This document shows, in pieces, positions 35,413 through 44,732 of a stretch of DNA of 64,000 nucleotides (the stretch's first letter is position 1; each line of letters starts with the position of its first letter). The DNA is from Ectothiorhodospira sp. BSL-9. Lineage in GTDB: Bacteria; Pseudomonadota; Gammaproteobacteria; Ectothiorhodospirales; Ectothiorhodospiraceae. The translations under genes and the position numbers were made by a program. The stretch covers positions 3,296,001-3,360,000 of the forward strand of contig NZ_CP011994.1 in the NCBI RefSeq assembly GCF_001632845.1, given 5' to 3'. Below the pieces are notes generated by a model. It was given only the letters and a program-made list of their open reading frames with translations. It was not told the origin of the DNA and made no database searches.

Positions 35413-36965
35413 CAGAGTGCCCCCCCTTTTCTGGAGGCCTTGCGCTGTTTGGCCAAACGATCACGGTATTCAGCCTCGTCCTGGGGCACGTGGTCCCATA
35501 CACCCGCATTGGCACCCCTGCCCACATCACCGAAGAAGGCCTTCATCCGATCGAAACGCGCCTGGTTGCCCAGCGCCGCGTTGATCACCTGCGCCAATGA
35601 ACCGGCGCCTGCAGGACCCATCAGGGGGCGCGCGGAGATCAGGTTGGTGAAGTACAGGGCAGGGATGGCCCGCTCCTTGGCGTGCTGCACCACTGGCGTC
35701 GTGCCGATGGCCAGATTGGGGCCAAACTCTTCAATGGCGGCAATATCCTGCTCCAGAGTGGCGCGATACTGAACACGCACCCCCTTGGCTTCCAGCCACT
35801 CCCGATCGGGAGCGGACCAGGGCGTTTTCGGGCAGGCCGTACCCACGTACGGGACATCGGCACCACTTTCAATCAGCAAACGGGCCACGAGCAACTCGGA
35901 GCCCTCGTATCCGGACACGGTGATGCGTCCCTTGATCGGCGCACCACTCAGCGCGCCCTTGATGGCCGGCAGGAAGCGGTTCTTGGAGGCATCGATCGCA
36001 GCCTGCTTCACGCCACAGGCCTGCCCAATGGCATCCAGCCAGGCGGCGGTGCCGTCATAGCCCACCGGCGCAGATCCAACCACCTCACGGCCTGCCGCGT
36101 TCAATTCACGCACCGAAGCGGTATAAAACGGATGAATGGCAGCACCCACCGCACAATCCAGGGCAGCGTACAGTTCGCGCCACTCGCGGGTGGGCACCAC
36201 CGGGCCGGTCGCCAGCCCCAACGGCTCGAGCATGGCGGCAAGTCCCATGGGATCGGCCGGGAACATTTCCCCCAGCAGAGTCACAGTGGGCTTATCCTTG
36301 CGGCCTTCGCGGGGTGCCTGTACCGGCCCCTGTTCTGCCTCGCTCCGGGCATAGCGCAACATGGTACCCGCCAGGAGGTCCTTGGCCTCGGCATGGGTTC
36401 CCACACCAAAACCCGGGACGTCCAGACCGATGATACGAACCCCGTTGATCTCCTTGGGCAGCAGCCGGAGCGGCACACCCGAAGCCGAGGGCACGCACAG
36501 GTTGATGATGACCACAGCATCGTTGAGCGCCGGGTCGGCGAGCTGATAGACCGCCTCGCGGATATCCTCGAACAGCTTGCCGGTAACCAGGGTCTCGGAA
36601 TCGAAGGGGACGTAATTGACAGTGCGACGCGCGCCGTAGAAATGCGACGTGAAGCTCAGCCCATATACGCAACAGGCAGACCCGGACAGCACCGTCGCCG
36701 TGCGACGCATGCGCAGACCCACCCGAAGGGAACCGAATGCCGGGCACATGCTCTGGGGTTGGTCATGAGCCCCCCCGGCCGATTTACCCGAGTGTGAACC
36801 TTGGGCACTTTGCGTGGTCTCTACAGTCACGGGGATAGCTTCAACCGTCGTCTTGGTCGATGCATCATAAAACCCGGATGTGGACGAACCCTCCCCTGCG
36901 CCGGAGAGGGTTTCGGTGCGGCTGGCGTCACCCGCGTGACCCCGATGCCCTTCAGACATCGTCAT
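35412..36965 (-). CDS. bchY: Chlorophyllide a reductase subunit Y
   Basis: NifDK-like partner of BchZ. The cluster Cys residues appear in [13 protein letters not shown] and S-G-S-A-C-C-V-Y-G. The 517 residues include a Ser/Thr/Gly-rich N-terminal extension of about 65 residues before the conserved core, which is probably disordered. The start overlaps the bchX stop by 14 bases and the end abuts bchZ, so the three reductase genes are translationally coupled. Confidence 0.95.
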   Translation of the reverse strand: MTMSEGHRGHAGDASRTETLSGAGEGSSTSGFYDASTKTTVEAIPVTVETTQSAQGSHSGKSAGGAHDQPQSMCPAFGSLRVGLRMRRTATVLSGSACCVYGLSFTSHFYGARRTVNYVPFDSETLVTGKLFEDIREAVYQLADPALNDAVVIINLCVPSASGVPLRLLPKEINGVRIIGLDVPGFGVGTHAEAKDLLAGTMLRYARSEAEQGPVQAPREGRKDKPTVTLLGEMFPADPMGLAAMLEPLGLATGPVVPTREWRELYAALDCAVGAAIHPFYTASVRELNAAGREVVGSAPVGYDGTAAWLDAIGQACGVKQAAIDASKNRFLPAIKGALSGAPIKGRITVSGYEGSELLVARLLIESGADVPYVGTACPKTPWSAPDREWLEAKGVRVQYRATLEQDIAAIEEFGPNLAIGTTPVVQHAKERAIPALYFTNLISARPLMGPAGAGSLAQVINAALGNQARFDRMKAFFGDVGRGANAGVWDHVPQDEAEYRDRLAKQRKASRKGGAL

Positions 36966-38016
36966 AGATCACCTCGAGAGACGGCTTCTTGACGATCAAG
37001 CCGCCATGCATGTCTTCCTGGGTGGCCGGCTCGAGCACCACATCACGCCCCACCTCTTCGCTGGTGAACAGGCCCAGGAGGTCATCCTGGCTCAGTGGGT
37101 TGGGATGCCTGGGCGGGGCTTCGGCCACCTGCGTGGCCAGTTCCGCGAACAGCGGACCCCATTCCCCATCAGGATGGGCCACGATCTGATAATTAGCACT
37201 CTTGCGGCGAATATCTTCGTTCGCCGGGATGGAGGCCAGGATCGGGATATCGGCCGCCTTGGCGAAGGCCTGGGCCTCACCGGTGCCGTCATCCTTGTTG
37301 ATCACGATGCCCGCAACGCCCACGTTGCCACCCAGGCGGCGGAAGTATTCCACTGCCGAGCAGACGTTATTCACCACATACAGGGATTGCAGGTCATTGG
37401 AGCCGACCACGATGACCTTCTGACACAGGTCACGGGCAATGGGCAGACCAAAGCCGCCACAGACCACATCACCCAGGAAGTCCAGAAGGACGTAGTCGAA
37501 ACCCCACTCATGGAAGCCCAGCTTCTCAAGGATTTCAAAGCCGTGGATAATCCCACGCCCCCCGCAGCCGCGCCCTACTTCGGGCCCGCCCAGTTCCATC
37601 GCAAACACGCCACCGCGCTTGAAGCAGACATCACCGATCTCCACCTGCTCGCCCGCCTGTTTCTTGCGGGCCGCGGTATCAATGATGGTCGGGCAGGCAC
37701 GCCCACCGAACAACAGGGAGGTGGTATCACTCTTGGGGTCGCAACCGATGAGCAGCACACGCTTGCCCTGCTGCGCCATCATGTAGGAAAGATTGGAAAG
37801 GGTGAAGCTCTTGCCAATCCCACCCTTACCGTAGATGGCGATAATCTGGGTTTCTTTGGCGGAAGAGCTCTGCACGCTAACGTCCCCTTCAGGCTGACTG
37901 GAGTCCATGCCAGCCCCGGAACGGAGCTGGCCACGGAGGCTTTCAAGTGACACGGAGGATTGGCCGTCTGCCTTCTTCACTGGCCACTCCTCCAGTCGAG
38001 GATCATCTTCAGACAT
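36952..38016 (-). CDS. bchX: Chlorophyllide a reductase iron protein
   Basis: ATP-dependent NifH-like reductase that feeds electrons to BchYZ. It has the P-loop Y-G-K-G-G-I-G-K-S, G-C-D-P-K-S-D-T-T and G-G-P-E-V-G-R-G-C-G-G-R-G, which holds a Cys of the bridging 4Fe-4S cluster; C-G-G-F-G-L-P supplies the second. The end S-L-E-V-I-Y-D-D-V is typical of BchX. The start at 38016 overlaps the end of bchC by 40 bases; a later Met at 37908 is possible but would cut the normal N-terminal extension. Confidence 0.95.
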   Translation of the reverse strand: MSEDDPRLEEWPVKKADGQSSVSLESLRGQLRSGAGMDSSQPEGDVSVQSSSAKETQIIAIYGKGGIGKSFTLSNLSYMMAQQGKRVLLIGCDPKSDTTSLLFGGRACPTIIDTAARKKQAGEQVEIGDVCFKRGGVFAMELGGPEVGRGCGGRGIIHGFEILEKLGFHEWGFDYVLLDFLGDVVCGGFGLPIARDLCQKVIVVGSNDLQSLYVVNNVCSAVEYFRRLGGNVGVAGIVINKDDGTGEAQAFAKAADIPILASIPANEDIRRKSANYQIVAHPDGEWGPLFAELATQVAEAPPRHPNPLSQDDLLGLFTSEEVGRDVVLEPATQEDMHGGLIVKKPSLEVIYDDV

Positions 38017-38936
38017 TGGGGGTCACCAAAGGCGATGCGGTAAGCCTCATTTGCCTGGGCAGCCTGATACCGATGGGTGATCAAGCCTTTCAAGGATAAC
38101 CCACCCGACTCAATGAGCTTCTTGACCTCAATCAGATCCGATGCATGCCACTCAGCCGCACATCGGATCCTGGCCTCGCGCATGAAGGCAGGGGGGAACT
38201 CGAAACTCAGTGGCTGACTATAGAAGCCAGCCAGGATGACTTCCCCACCGCGCGCGAGCCGGGCGACCAGGGTGTCCAGGATCTTCGAATCACCACTGAC
38301 ATCCACGATGCAGCGATAATCCCGGCGCTCATCCTTATCCGGATGGACCACCGTATAGCCCTCGGCGCCGACTGCCCGTTCGGCATCCAGTTCCCAGACC
38401 ACCGGCTGTCCACCGGCCGCCACGACAACGCGGGCCAGCAGGCGACCCAGCACACCGTGACCAACGATCAGTTCAGGCAGGGCGGCCTTATCCAGCCCAT
38501 CCACCGGCTTACCCTGAAAGATGGCGTGATAGGCCGTTGCCGCCAACGCCAGGAGGACACCCTCCTCACCCAGATCATCCGGCAGCGGCACCACCTTGGC
38601 ACCCGGCACCACAACGCGGGAAGCGGCACCGCCGAAAAGGCCGCGAACCTCGCCATAACAGGCTGCGCCCGGCACAAAGACCTGCTCGCCCACCTGCCGA
38701 CCCGACTCAGGACCGGCGGCAGCGATGCGCCCCACCGATTCGTAACCAGGCACCAGGGGATAGCCCATGCCGGGAAAGCTGGGCATGCGCCCGGTCCACA
38801 ACAGGCGCTCCGTGCCGGTACTGATACCGCTGAAGGCAATATCAACGACCACGTCAGCATCGCCTGGAACGGACAGGTCCAGCTCACTGATCACAAGATG
38901 CTCAGGCTTTTCGATGACGACGGCTGTCGCTTTCAT
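37977..38936 (-). CDS. bchC: Bacteriochlorophyllide a dehydrogenase
   Basis: Oxidises the 3-hydroxyethyl group to acetyl late in bacteriochlorophyll a synthesis. It is a medium-chain alcohol-dehydrogenase-like protein of 319 residues. It shows G-T-E-R-L-L-W-T-G-R-M, P-L-V-P-G-Y-E-S-V-G-R-I, the Rossmann segment V-G-H-G-V-L-G-R-L-L-A-R and a final C-L-K-M-I-L-D-W-R. It is the first bch gene of the superoperon and has its own promoter between crtF and bchC. Confidence 0.93.
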   Translation of the reverse strand: MKATAVVIEKPEHLVISELDLSVPGDADVVVDIAFSGISTGTERLLWTGRMPSFPGMGYPLVPGYESVGRIAAAGPESGRQVGEQVFVPGAACYGEVRGLFGGAASRVVVPGAKVVPLPDDLGEEGVLLALAATAYHAIFQGKPVDGLDKAALPELIVGHGVLGRLLARVVVAAGGQPVVWELDAERAVGAEGYTVVHPDKDERRDYRCIVDVSGDSKILDTLVARLARGGEVILAGFYSQPLSFEFPPAFMREARIRCAAEWHASDLIEVKKLIESGGLSLKGLITHRYQAAQANEAYRIAFGDPQCLKMILDWRSGQ

Positions 38937-38978
38937 GGCAATTTGACCCGGGGCGTTCTTGCCCCTACGAGATATGCG

Positions 38979-39010
38979 TGTAAGTCTAGCGTGACCCTAG
39001 AGGTTGTCAA
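38979..39010 (-). promoter_or_regulatory. bchC promoter with TGTAAG-type operator
   Basis: On the minus strand TTGACA (39005-39010) and TAGACT (38983-38988) are spaced by 16 bases, a good sigma-70 promoter. The plus-strand site TGTAAGTCTAGCGTGACC (38979-38996) overlaps the -10 element, and a second palindrome TGAC-N10-GTCA covers the -35. The arrangement suits a PpsR/CrtJ-type redox or light repressor. Confidence 0.65.
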
Positions 39011-39033
39011 CCCAAACTAACACGCACCCGAGG

Positions 39034-40191
39034 TCACGGCTGGGCCAACATGACACGGGTCAATAAGGGGTTTCTGGTATTCAGCAAGCGCACCCGGCTA
39101 AACCCTGATTCTCTTAGTAAAATTTCGATTTCGACAGGCGTTCTGGGGCGTCCACGCCCCATGGCAAAGAGGTAAATGCCAAAATAGGCATCGCCTATGG
39201 GCTCGGCACCCCGGGTGCCGGACATGGGTTCTGCCAACAGCAGGGCGCCATCCTTCGGCAAGGCCTCGCGAACGGCGCGAAGCAGCCCCAGGATGTGGTC
39301 GTCATTATGATCATGGACGACGCGCACCAGGGAGATGAGATCCGCGCCCTTGGGCAGCTCATCCTGGAAAAAGTCCCCGCCTATGGCCGTGGCTCGATGG
39401 GCCAACCCCTGACCCTGGAAATTTTCCCGAGCCTGCTCGGCCACCGCCGGCAGGTCGTAGAGCACCAGCTCGATATCCGGCGCGCGACGGGCTACCGCTG
39501 ATAGAAAAGTGGCATTGCCGCCCCCCAGGTCCATCAGCCGCTTGTAGCCCTTGGGGTTGAAGGCATCAAGAATTTCCTCCGCCACCAATTGCTGAGAGAT
39601 CGACATGAGTCGGGTATACGGCGTGATCTGCTCACCCGCCAGCGTCGTGGGCGGACCATCCCCGGCGTAGGCCCAGTACCCCCCAAGCCGGGTCTGCGGG
39701 TAATGCCCGCGCAGCAGACCCACCGGGTCCACCAGGTCTTCGTAGAGCATGGCATGGTGGTCCACCATGGCAGCGATACCGGGATTGGCCATCATGGCGG
39801 CCCCCTGCGCGCCCAGCCCGTAACAGCCACGACCGTAATATTCCGTCAGCTTGAGCGAAGCCGCCGCCTTGAGCAACAGCAGGCAGTTTTCCTCGGGCAG
39901 ATCCAGATACCGAGCCAACTCTGGCACGGTTTGCGGGCCCTGAGCGTGCAGATGTTCCAGCAGCTTGAGCCGCACGCAGGTGTAGAGCACCTGCGAATAG
40001 ACAAAGCCAGCAACCACATCGAACAGGTGACGGGCACGCCGACGGGCAATGGGCCGGGTAAGAGGGAATGCAGCCGCCCAGCGCTGAAAGGCAGGGCTGG
40101 AGAGGATGCGATTACGCAACGACAGAAAACCGCCGCGCCACAGGGCTCCGGATGGCGAGCCTGTCGCCATCCGCTTCCAGTATCTTGTCAT
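39034..40191 (-). CDS. crtF: Carotenoid O-methyltransferase (demethylspheroidene/hydroxyneurosporene type)
   Basis: SAM-dependent methylation of the tertiary hydroxyl group made by CrtC, giving the methoxy ends of spirilloxanthin-type carotenoids. The 385 residues have an N-terminal dimerisation helix region (F-V-Y-S-Q-V-L-Y-T-C-V-R-L-K-L-L-E) and the SAM motif L-M-D-L-G-G-G-N-A-T-F-L. The catalytic-type His block V-R-V-V-H-D-H-N-D-D-H follows. It lies between crtE and bchC in the usual superoperon order. Confidence 0.92.
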   Translation of the reverse strand: MTRYWKRMATGSPSGALWRGGFLSLRNRILSSPAFQRWAAAFPLTRPIARRRARHLFDVVAGFVYSQVLYTCVRLKLLEHLHAQGPQTVPELARYLDLPEENCLLLLKAAASLKLTEYYGRGCYGLGAQGAAMMANPGIAAMVDHHAMLYEDLVDPVGLLRGHYPQTRLGGYWAYAGDGPPTTLAGEQITPYTRLMSISQQLVAEEILDAFNPKGYKRLMDLGGGNATFLSAVARRAPDIELVLYDLPAVAEQARENFQGQGLAHRATAIGGDFFQDELPKGADLISLVRVVHDHNDDHILGLLRAVREALPKDGALLLAEPMSGTRGAEPIGDAYFGIYLFAMGRGRPRTPVEIEILLRESGFSRVRLLNTRNPLLTRVMLAQP

Positions 40192-40208
40192 GGGAGAATT
40201 GCCTGGGT

Positions 40209-41078
40209 TCAGGCGGCCTGCTGGGCCAGTTCTTTGGGCAGGAACTTGGCGGCCTGCTTCATGAGCAGCACTCGCAATTCGGCCTCACCCGGGCAGGCCG
40301 GAATGGAATCCATGGCCTCTTCCAGCAAACGCTTGAGGCGTTCAGTCGCGCCCTTGACGCCCAGTTGGCGAACCGCATTCGGCCGATCCAGGGCCTCATC
40401 CTGACCCACTGGCTTGCCCAGCTCCTCAGGATTGGACACTGCGTCACGCAGATCATCCGCTACCTGGAAGGCTTCCCCGAGCTTCTCGCCCAAGGCACGC
40501 CAGGGAGCAGGGTCGTGACCCGCTGCCGCAGCACCCACCATGGTGGCCGCCGCAAACAGGGCGCCTGTCTTGGCACGCTGGTACTCGGCGAGATCCACCT
40601 TGGGCTCACATTCCCAGGCCTGACCGGCGATGATGCCCGAGGGCACGCTCACGCCCTGCCCCACCGTCAGCAACAGGGGCGCAAGCCGTTCCGGCGAACT
40701 GGCCGTACCCCGGGCCAGCACTTCCATGGCCAGAACAATCAGGGCGTCTCCACCGAGCACCGCCAGGCGCTCACCGTAGGCAGCGTGAACCGAGGGCTTG
40801 CCGCGACGCATGTCGGCGCTGTCGAAACAGGGCAGATCGTCGTGGACCAGAGAGGCACAGTGCATCAGCTCGATAGAGGCCAGGGCGGCGTCGGTGACTT
40901 CGGGGGCATCATCACCGCAGGCCTGGGCAACGGCCAGCACCAATTGGGGACGGATCCGGGCACCGCCCGGGAAGACTGCATAGCGGATCGCTTCAAGCAA
41001 TAAGGGCGGCCCGGCCGGCGACTCGCCATCAGCCAGAGCCTGTTCAAGTGCCTGCTCGATTCGCGTCGTGGCTTCCAT
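40209..41078 (-). CDS. crtE: Geranylgeranyl diphosphate synthase
   Basis: Makes GGPP for carotenoids and for the bacteriochlorophyll tail. The 289 residues contain the first aspartate-rich motif H-D-D-L-P-C-F-D and the second Q-V-A-D-D-L-R-D, with G-G-A-R-I-R-P near the N-terminus. It is the first gene of the superoperon. GGAGG stands seven bases before the ATG. It is divergent from crtD with about 110 bases between them. Confidence 0.94.
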   Translation of the reverse strand: MEATTRIEQALEQALADGESPAGPPLLLEAIRYAVFPGGARIRPQLVLAVAQACGDDAPEVTDAALASIELMHCASLVHDDLPCFDSADMRRGKPSVHAAYGERLAVLGGDALIVLAMEVLARGTASSPERLAPLLLTVGQGVSVPSGIIAGQAWECEPKVDLAEYQRAKTGALFAAATMVGAAAAGHDPAPWRALGEKLGEAFQVADDLRDAVSNPEELGKPVGQDEALDRPNAVRQLGVKGATERLKRLLEEAMDSIPACPGEAELRVLLMKQAAKFLPKELAQQAA

Positions 41079-41093
41079 GGTGTGCCTCCGCCC

Positions 41094-41116
41094 CGTAGTG
41101 TAAGGTTAGCTTGTCA
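41094..41116. promoter_or_regulatory. Shared operator in the crtE/crtD divergent promoter
   Basis: TGTAAGGTTAGCTTGTCA (41099-41116) is a TGT...TCA-type imperfect palindrome close to the PpsR/CrtJ consensus. On the minus strand it provides TACACT as a possible -10 for crtE, and on the plus strand TTGTCA as a possible -35 for crtD with CATAGA 18 bases on. One bound repressor could therefore silence both directions. Confidence 0.65.
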
Positions 41117-41189
41117 TTGGTACGTTTCGCTCAGCATAGACACAAGCCAGGGCCGAGTCAAAGGCGTTGGCCGAACGACAAGGAATCAC

Positions 41190-42692
41190 ATGGGCACACC
41201 CAATATCGCCATCATTGGCGCGGGCATCGCAGGCCTCTCTGCCGCCCTGGAACTGGCTCACGCCGGGATGAATGTGACGGTTCTCGAGCAGGCCGCACGC
41301 CCCGGCGGCAAAATCCGGGAGGTGGGTGTCGGCGACGCCCGAATCGATGCAGGTCCCACCGTGTTCACCATGCGTTGGGTGTTCGAGGAACTGTTCGATT
41401 CAGTTGACACTTCCCTGACCGATCACCTGAATCTGCAACCCATGTCAATCCTGGCTCGCCACGCCTGGAGCGAGGATGAGCGCTTTGACCTGCACGCGGA
41501 TCACGATGCCTCGGTGGATGCGGTGGGCCGTTTCGCCGGCGCCGCCGAAGCCAGGCGGTTTCAGGAATTCTGCGATCGGGCACGACGCACCTACCAGACC
41601 CTGGAAGGCCCGTTCATCCGCGATACCCGTCCAACACCCCTGAGCCTGGTGGGAAGAGCCGGCATCCGGGGCCTGGGTGGACTCATGCGCATTTCGCCCT
41701 ACGACACCCTCTGGAACGCTCTGGGTCGGCATTTCCACGATCCCCGGCTGCGGCAACTGTTCGGGCGCTATTCCACTTACTGCGGCTCATCCCCCTTCCT
41801 GGCCCCGGCCACCCTGATGCTGGTGGCCCATGTGGAGCAGGAAGGAGTATGGATGGTGGAGGGCGGCATGGCCCGCATCCCCGAGGCCCTCGCCTCCCTG
41901 GCCCAGGAACGCGGTGCCACGGTACGCTATCGCACCCGTGTGGAGTCCATCGAAACCCGCGGCGGCCGAGTGACCGGGGTGCGTCTGGGCGACGGCGAAA
42001 CCCTCACCGCCGACGCGGTCATCTCCAACACGGACATCTCGGCCCTGAGCCAGGGCCTTTTGGGCACGGAGGCCTGCCGTGCCGTGGCGCCGGTGGCCCG
42101 CGAAGGGCGCTCCCTGTCGGCCATGACCTGGAACCTGGTGGCACCCACTGACGGATTCCCGCTGCTGCGTCATAATGTGTTTTTCTGCCGTGATTACCCG
42201 GCCGAATTCGAACATATCTTCAACCAAGGGCGAGTGCCGGCTGAACCCACGGTGTACATCTGCGCTCAGGACCGTGGCGATCGGGACGGCAACGGGGTAT
42301 CCGGTCCCGAACGCATGCTGTGCCTGATCAATGCCCCGCCCATCGGCGACCGCCATACCTTCGATGAACAGGAGATCGCTCAATGCCAGGACAATGCCTT
42401 CCGGGTGCTGGAACGCTGTGGATTGCAGGTGAAAACGGGCTCGGACCAACCCGTGGTCACTACGCCGACCCAGTTCGAGGGATTGTTTCCGGGAACGGGA
42501 GGGGGCCTCTACGGCCAGGCCACACATGGATGGAGGGCCACGTTCAATCGTCCGGGGGCCCGCAGCCGGATACCGGGGCTGTACCTGACCGGGGGGAGCG
42601 TGCACCCGGGCGCGGGGGTGCCGATGGCGACCCTCTCGGGACGTCTGGCAGCATCGGCCCTGCGCAAGGACCTGACTTCACGGAAACGGTAA
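41190..42692 (+). CDS. crtD: Carotenoid 3,4-desaturase (methoxyneurosporene dehydrogenase)
   Basis: A FAD-dependent desaturase acting after hydration by CrtC on the way to spirilloxanthin. The FAD fingerprint I-I-G-A-G-I-A-G-L-S-A-A lies at residues 6-17, with E-Q-A-A-R-P-G-G-K and D-A-G-P-T-V-F-T-M following. The C-terminus has G-L-Y-L-T-G-G-S-V-H-P-G-A-G-V-P-M, the amine-oxidase-type FAD contact. It has 500 residues from ATG 41190, which has AAGGA upstream. The CrtD rather than CrtI identity is based on its pairing with crtC and the shorter, divergent sequence; crtI is found separately at 45-46 kb. Confidence 0.88.
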   Translation: MGTPNIAIIGAGIAGLSAALELAHAGMNVTVLEQAARPGGKIREVGVGDARIDAGPTVFTMRWVFEELFDSVDTSLTDHLNLQPMSILARHAWSEDERFDLHADHDASVDAVGRFAGAAEARRFQEFCDRARRTYQTLEGPFIRDTRPTPLSLVGRAGIRGLGGLMRISPYDTLWNALGRHFHDPRLRQLFGRYSTYCGSSPFLAPATLMLVAHVEQEGVWMVEGGMARIPEALASLAQERGATVRYRTRVESIETRGGRVTGVRLGDGETLTADAVISNTDISALSQGLLGTEACRAVAPVAREGRSLSAMTWNLVAPTDGFPLLRHNVFFCRDYPAEFEHIFNQGRVPAEPTVYICAQDRGDRDGNGVSGPERMLCLINAPPIGDRHTFDEQEIAQCQDNAFRVLERCGLQVKTGSDQPVVTTPTQFEGLFPGTGGGLYGQATHGWRATFNRPGARSRIPGLYLTGGSVHPGAGVPMATLSGRLAASALRKDLTSRKR

Positions 42693-43600
42693 CCCCCGGA
42701 GGTTACCTGTGGTGGTACCTGGACGCCCTGAGCGATGACGGCCGCTACGGCATCACCCTGATCGGCTTCGTGGGCAGCGTCTTCTCCCCCTACTATGCCT
42801 GGGCCCGCCGCCGCGGCAATCCGGACCCGAATCACCACTGCGCCATCAACGTCGCCCTGTACGGCGACGTGAAGCGCTGGGCCATGACGGAACGGGGCCG
42901 GGGCGATCTGGCGCGGGACAGCCACAACCTGACCATCGGCCCCAGCGCCATGTCCTGGGATGGCAAGGTACTCACGGTGACCATCGACGAGACCACCGCA
43001 CCCATCCCCTCCAAACTGCGAGGACAGGTGCGCCTGACACCCCACTGCCTTACCGGATACAGCTTCGCCCTGGACGGCAAGGGCCTGCACCAATGGCGCC
43101 CTATCGCGCCCTCGGCGCGAGTGGAGGTGGACCTGGAGCAACCCGGGCTGCAATGGGAGGGACGCGGCTACCTGGACAGCAACCGGGGTGAGGAGCCCGT
43201 GGAGAAAGGTTTCCGCTACTGGGACTGGTCACGGGCCGTGATGGAAGATCAGGAGACCGTGGTCCTCTACGAGGCGGACCGCCGGGACGGTGGTCACAGC
43301 CTGCTCTCACTGCGCTTCGATGCGGACGGAAAGGTGCGGGAGGTGGAAGCGCCGCCAGCGCACGGCCTGCCCACGGCGCGCATCTGGCGCGCCCCCAGGG
43401 CCACCCGCGCCGACGCAGGCAGCGCAACCATCCGACACACCCTGGAAGACACCCCCTTCTACGCGCGCTCCCTGGTGGATGCCCGCATCCACGGGGAGAA
43501 GGCCGTTGCTTTCCACGAAAGCCTCTCGCTGAATCGCTTCGAGAGTCCGGTGGTGCAGTTGATGCTGCCCTTCAGAATGCCCCGCCGGGCCCGGAGTTAG
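42530..43600 (+). CDS. crtC: Carotenoid 1,2-hydratase (hydroxyneurosporene synthase)
   Basis: Adds water to the psi end of acyclic carotenoids. The core from about 42680 is clearly CrtC: P-G-G-Y-L-W-W-Y-L-D-A-L-S-D-D-G-R-Y-G, G-F-V-G-S-V-F-S-P-Y-Y-A-W-A-R-R, N-H-H-C-A-I-N-V-A-L-Y and S-Y-S-F/Y-type blocks. The start is uncertain: no ATG, GTG or TTG lies in frame near the expected N-terminus. The nearest in-frame ATG is 42530, 163 bases inside crtD, and would add about 50 residues unlike CrtC. The stop overlaps the convergent crtB stop by 3 bases. Confidence 0.85.
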   Translation: MEGHVQSSGGPQPDTGAVPDRGERAPGRGGADGDPLGTSGSIGPAQGPDFTETVTPGGYLWWYLDALSDDGRYGITLIGFVGSVFSPYYAWARRRGNPDPNHHCAINVALYGDVKRWAMTERGRGDLARDSHNLTIGPSAMSWDGKVLTVTIDETTAPIPSKLRGQVRLTPHCLTGYSFALDGKGLHQWRPIAPSARVEVDLEQPGLQWEGRGYLDSNRGEEPVEKGFRYWDWSRAVMEDQETVVLYEADRRDGGHSLLSLRFDADGKVREVEAPPAHGLPTARIWRAPRATRADAGSATIRHTLEDTPFYARSLVDARIHGEKAVAFHESLSLNRFESPVVQLMLPFRMPRRARS

Positions 43601-44732
43601 CCCAGGGCCACGTCCCCGCGGTCCCGATTGCGGGCCAGTGCGCTGGTCTTGCGAGCCGGGCGCATGGAACGATCCCGTTCCTCCAGACGGTGGAACAGGT
43701 TGTGCAGCCACATCAGGCGGTGCTCCACCCGTCCCATGGCCATGGCCGTGGGACGGATGCTGTCGCGACCAAAGGGATGCTCGCGCACGGCGTCCACCAG
43801 AAAACGATTGGCCTCCAGCGGCTCCTCCACGAGGATACGGTTCATCACGGTCAGCTGTTTGTCGCTGAAGCGACGGAACATTTGGGTCAGGGCGAGGATC
43901 TTCCGGGACGGCGACACCACGGCGCGCTGATTGATGGAGTCCAGGCCATTGCGTTCCACTTCCCGGCCGATCTCGGAATACAGCGCCATGGCCGCCTGAA
44001 TCCCTGGCCTGCATGAGGGCGGCAGGGTCTGAACGCCCACAGAGCCACGCTCATACAGCCTGTCAGCGGCCTCCAGCAGACGCTGGACCACCTGTGCTAT
44101 TTCCGGGGTGAATGTCGGATCGGCCAGGAAGGCCTCCACATCAATGCCGTGTTCCTCCATCCAGTTCAGCGGCAGGTAGATGCGACCGTTCCGGGCGTCC
44201 TCGCCCACGTCGCGGGCGATGTTGGTCAATTGCATGGCCACGCCCATATCGCAGGCCCGTGCCAGGGCATCCGGGGAGCGCACCCCCATGACCAGGGTCA
44301 TCATGGCGCCCACCGTACCCGCCACCCGGGCACCATAGGCCTCCAGCGATGCCAGGTCGGGGTAGGTACGCCCGCCCGTATCCCATTCAAAGCCCTCCAG
44401 CAGGGCCTGAGGGAGCGCCTTGGGGATGGAGAAACGCTGGACCACCCGGGCAAAGGCCCGATCCGCGGAGAAATCGCGGGGCTTGCCCTCATAGATACGA
44501 TCCAGGCGATCCTGCATGCGCTCCAGACCATCCCCCGGCCATCATCCAGATCAATGGCATCATCAGCGAGCCGGCAGAAGGCATACATGGCCGTGGCGGG
44601 CTCCCGGATCTGCCGGGGCAGGAACAGGGAGGCTGCATAGAAGGACCGGGAGCCGTCACACAACAGGGAACGGCAGGCCGCCATGTCTGCGGCCCGCGTG
44701 GGTCGCTTGGTCTTGGGGGTTGCTTGCATCAT
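43597..44732 (-). CDS. crtB: Phytoene synthase, interrupted by a one-base frameshift
   Basis: Condenses two GGPP to phytoene, the first C40 step. The N-terminal part (44732 to about 44536) reads M-M-Q-A-T-P-K-T-K-R and S-R-S-F-Y-A-A-S-L-F-L-P, then A-F-C-R-L-A-D-D-A-I-D-L-D-D-G-R, with the first Asp-rich motif. The frame then shifts in a run of five C (44532-44536). One extra base would restore G-D-G-L-E-R-M-Q-D-R-L and join the remaining 306 residues, which start at 44517 in the other frame. Those carry N-I-A-R-D-V-G-E-D-A-R, the second Asp-rich motif, and I-Y-L-P. The start overlaps the crtI stop. A sequencing error is as likely as a real lesion. Confidence 0.85.
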
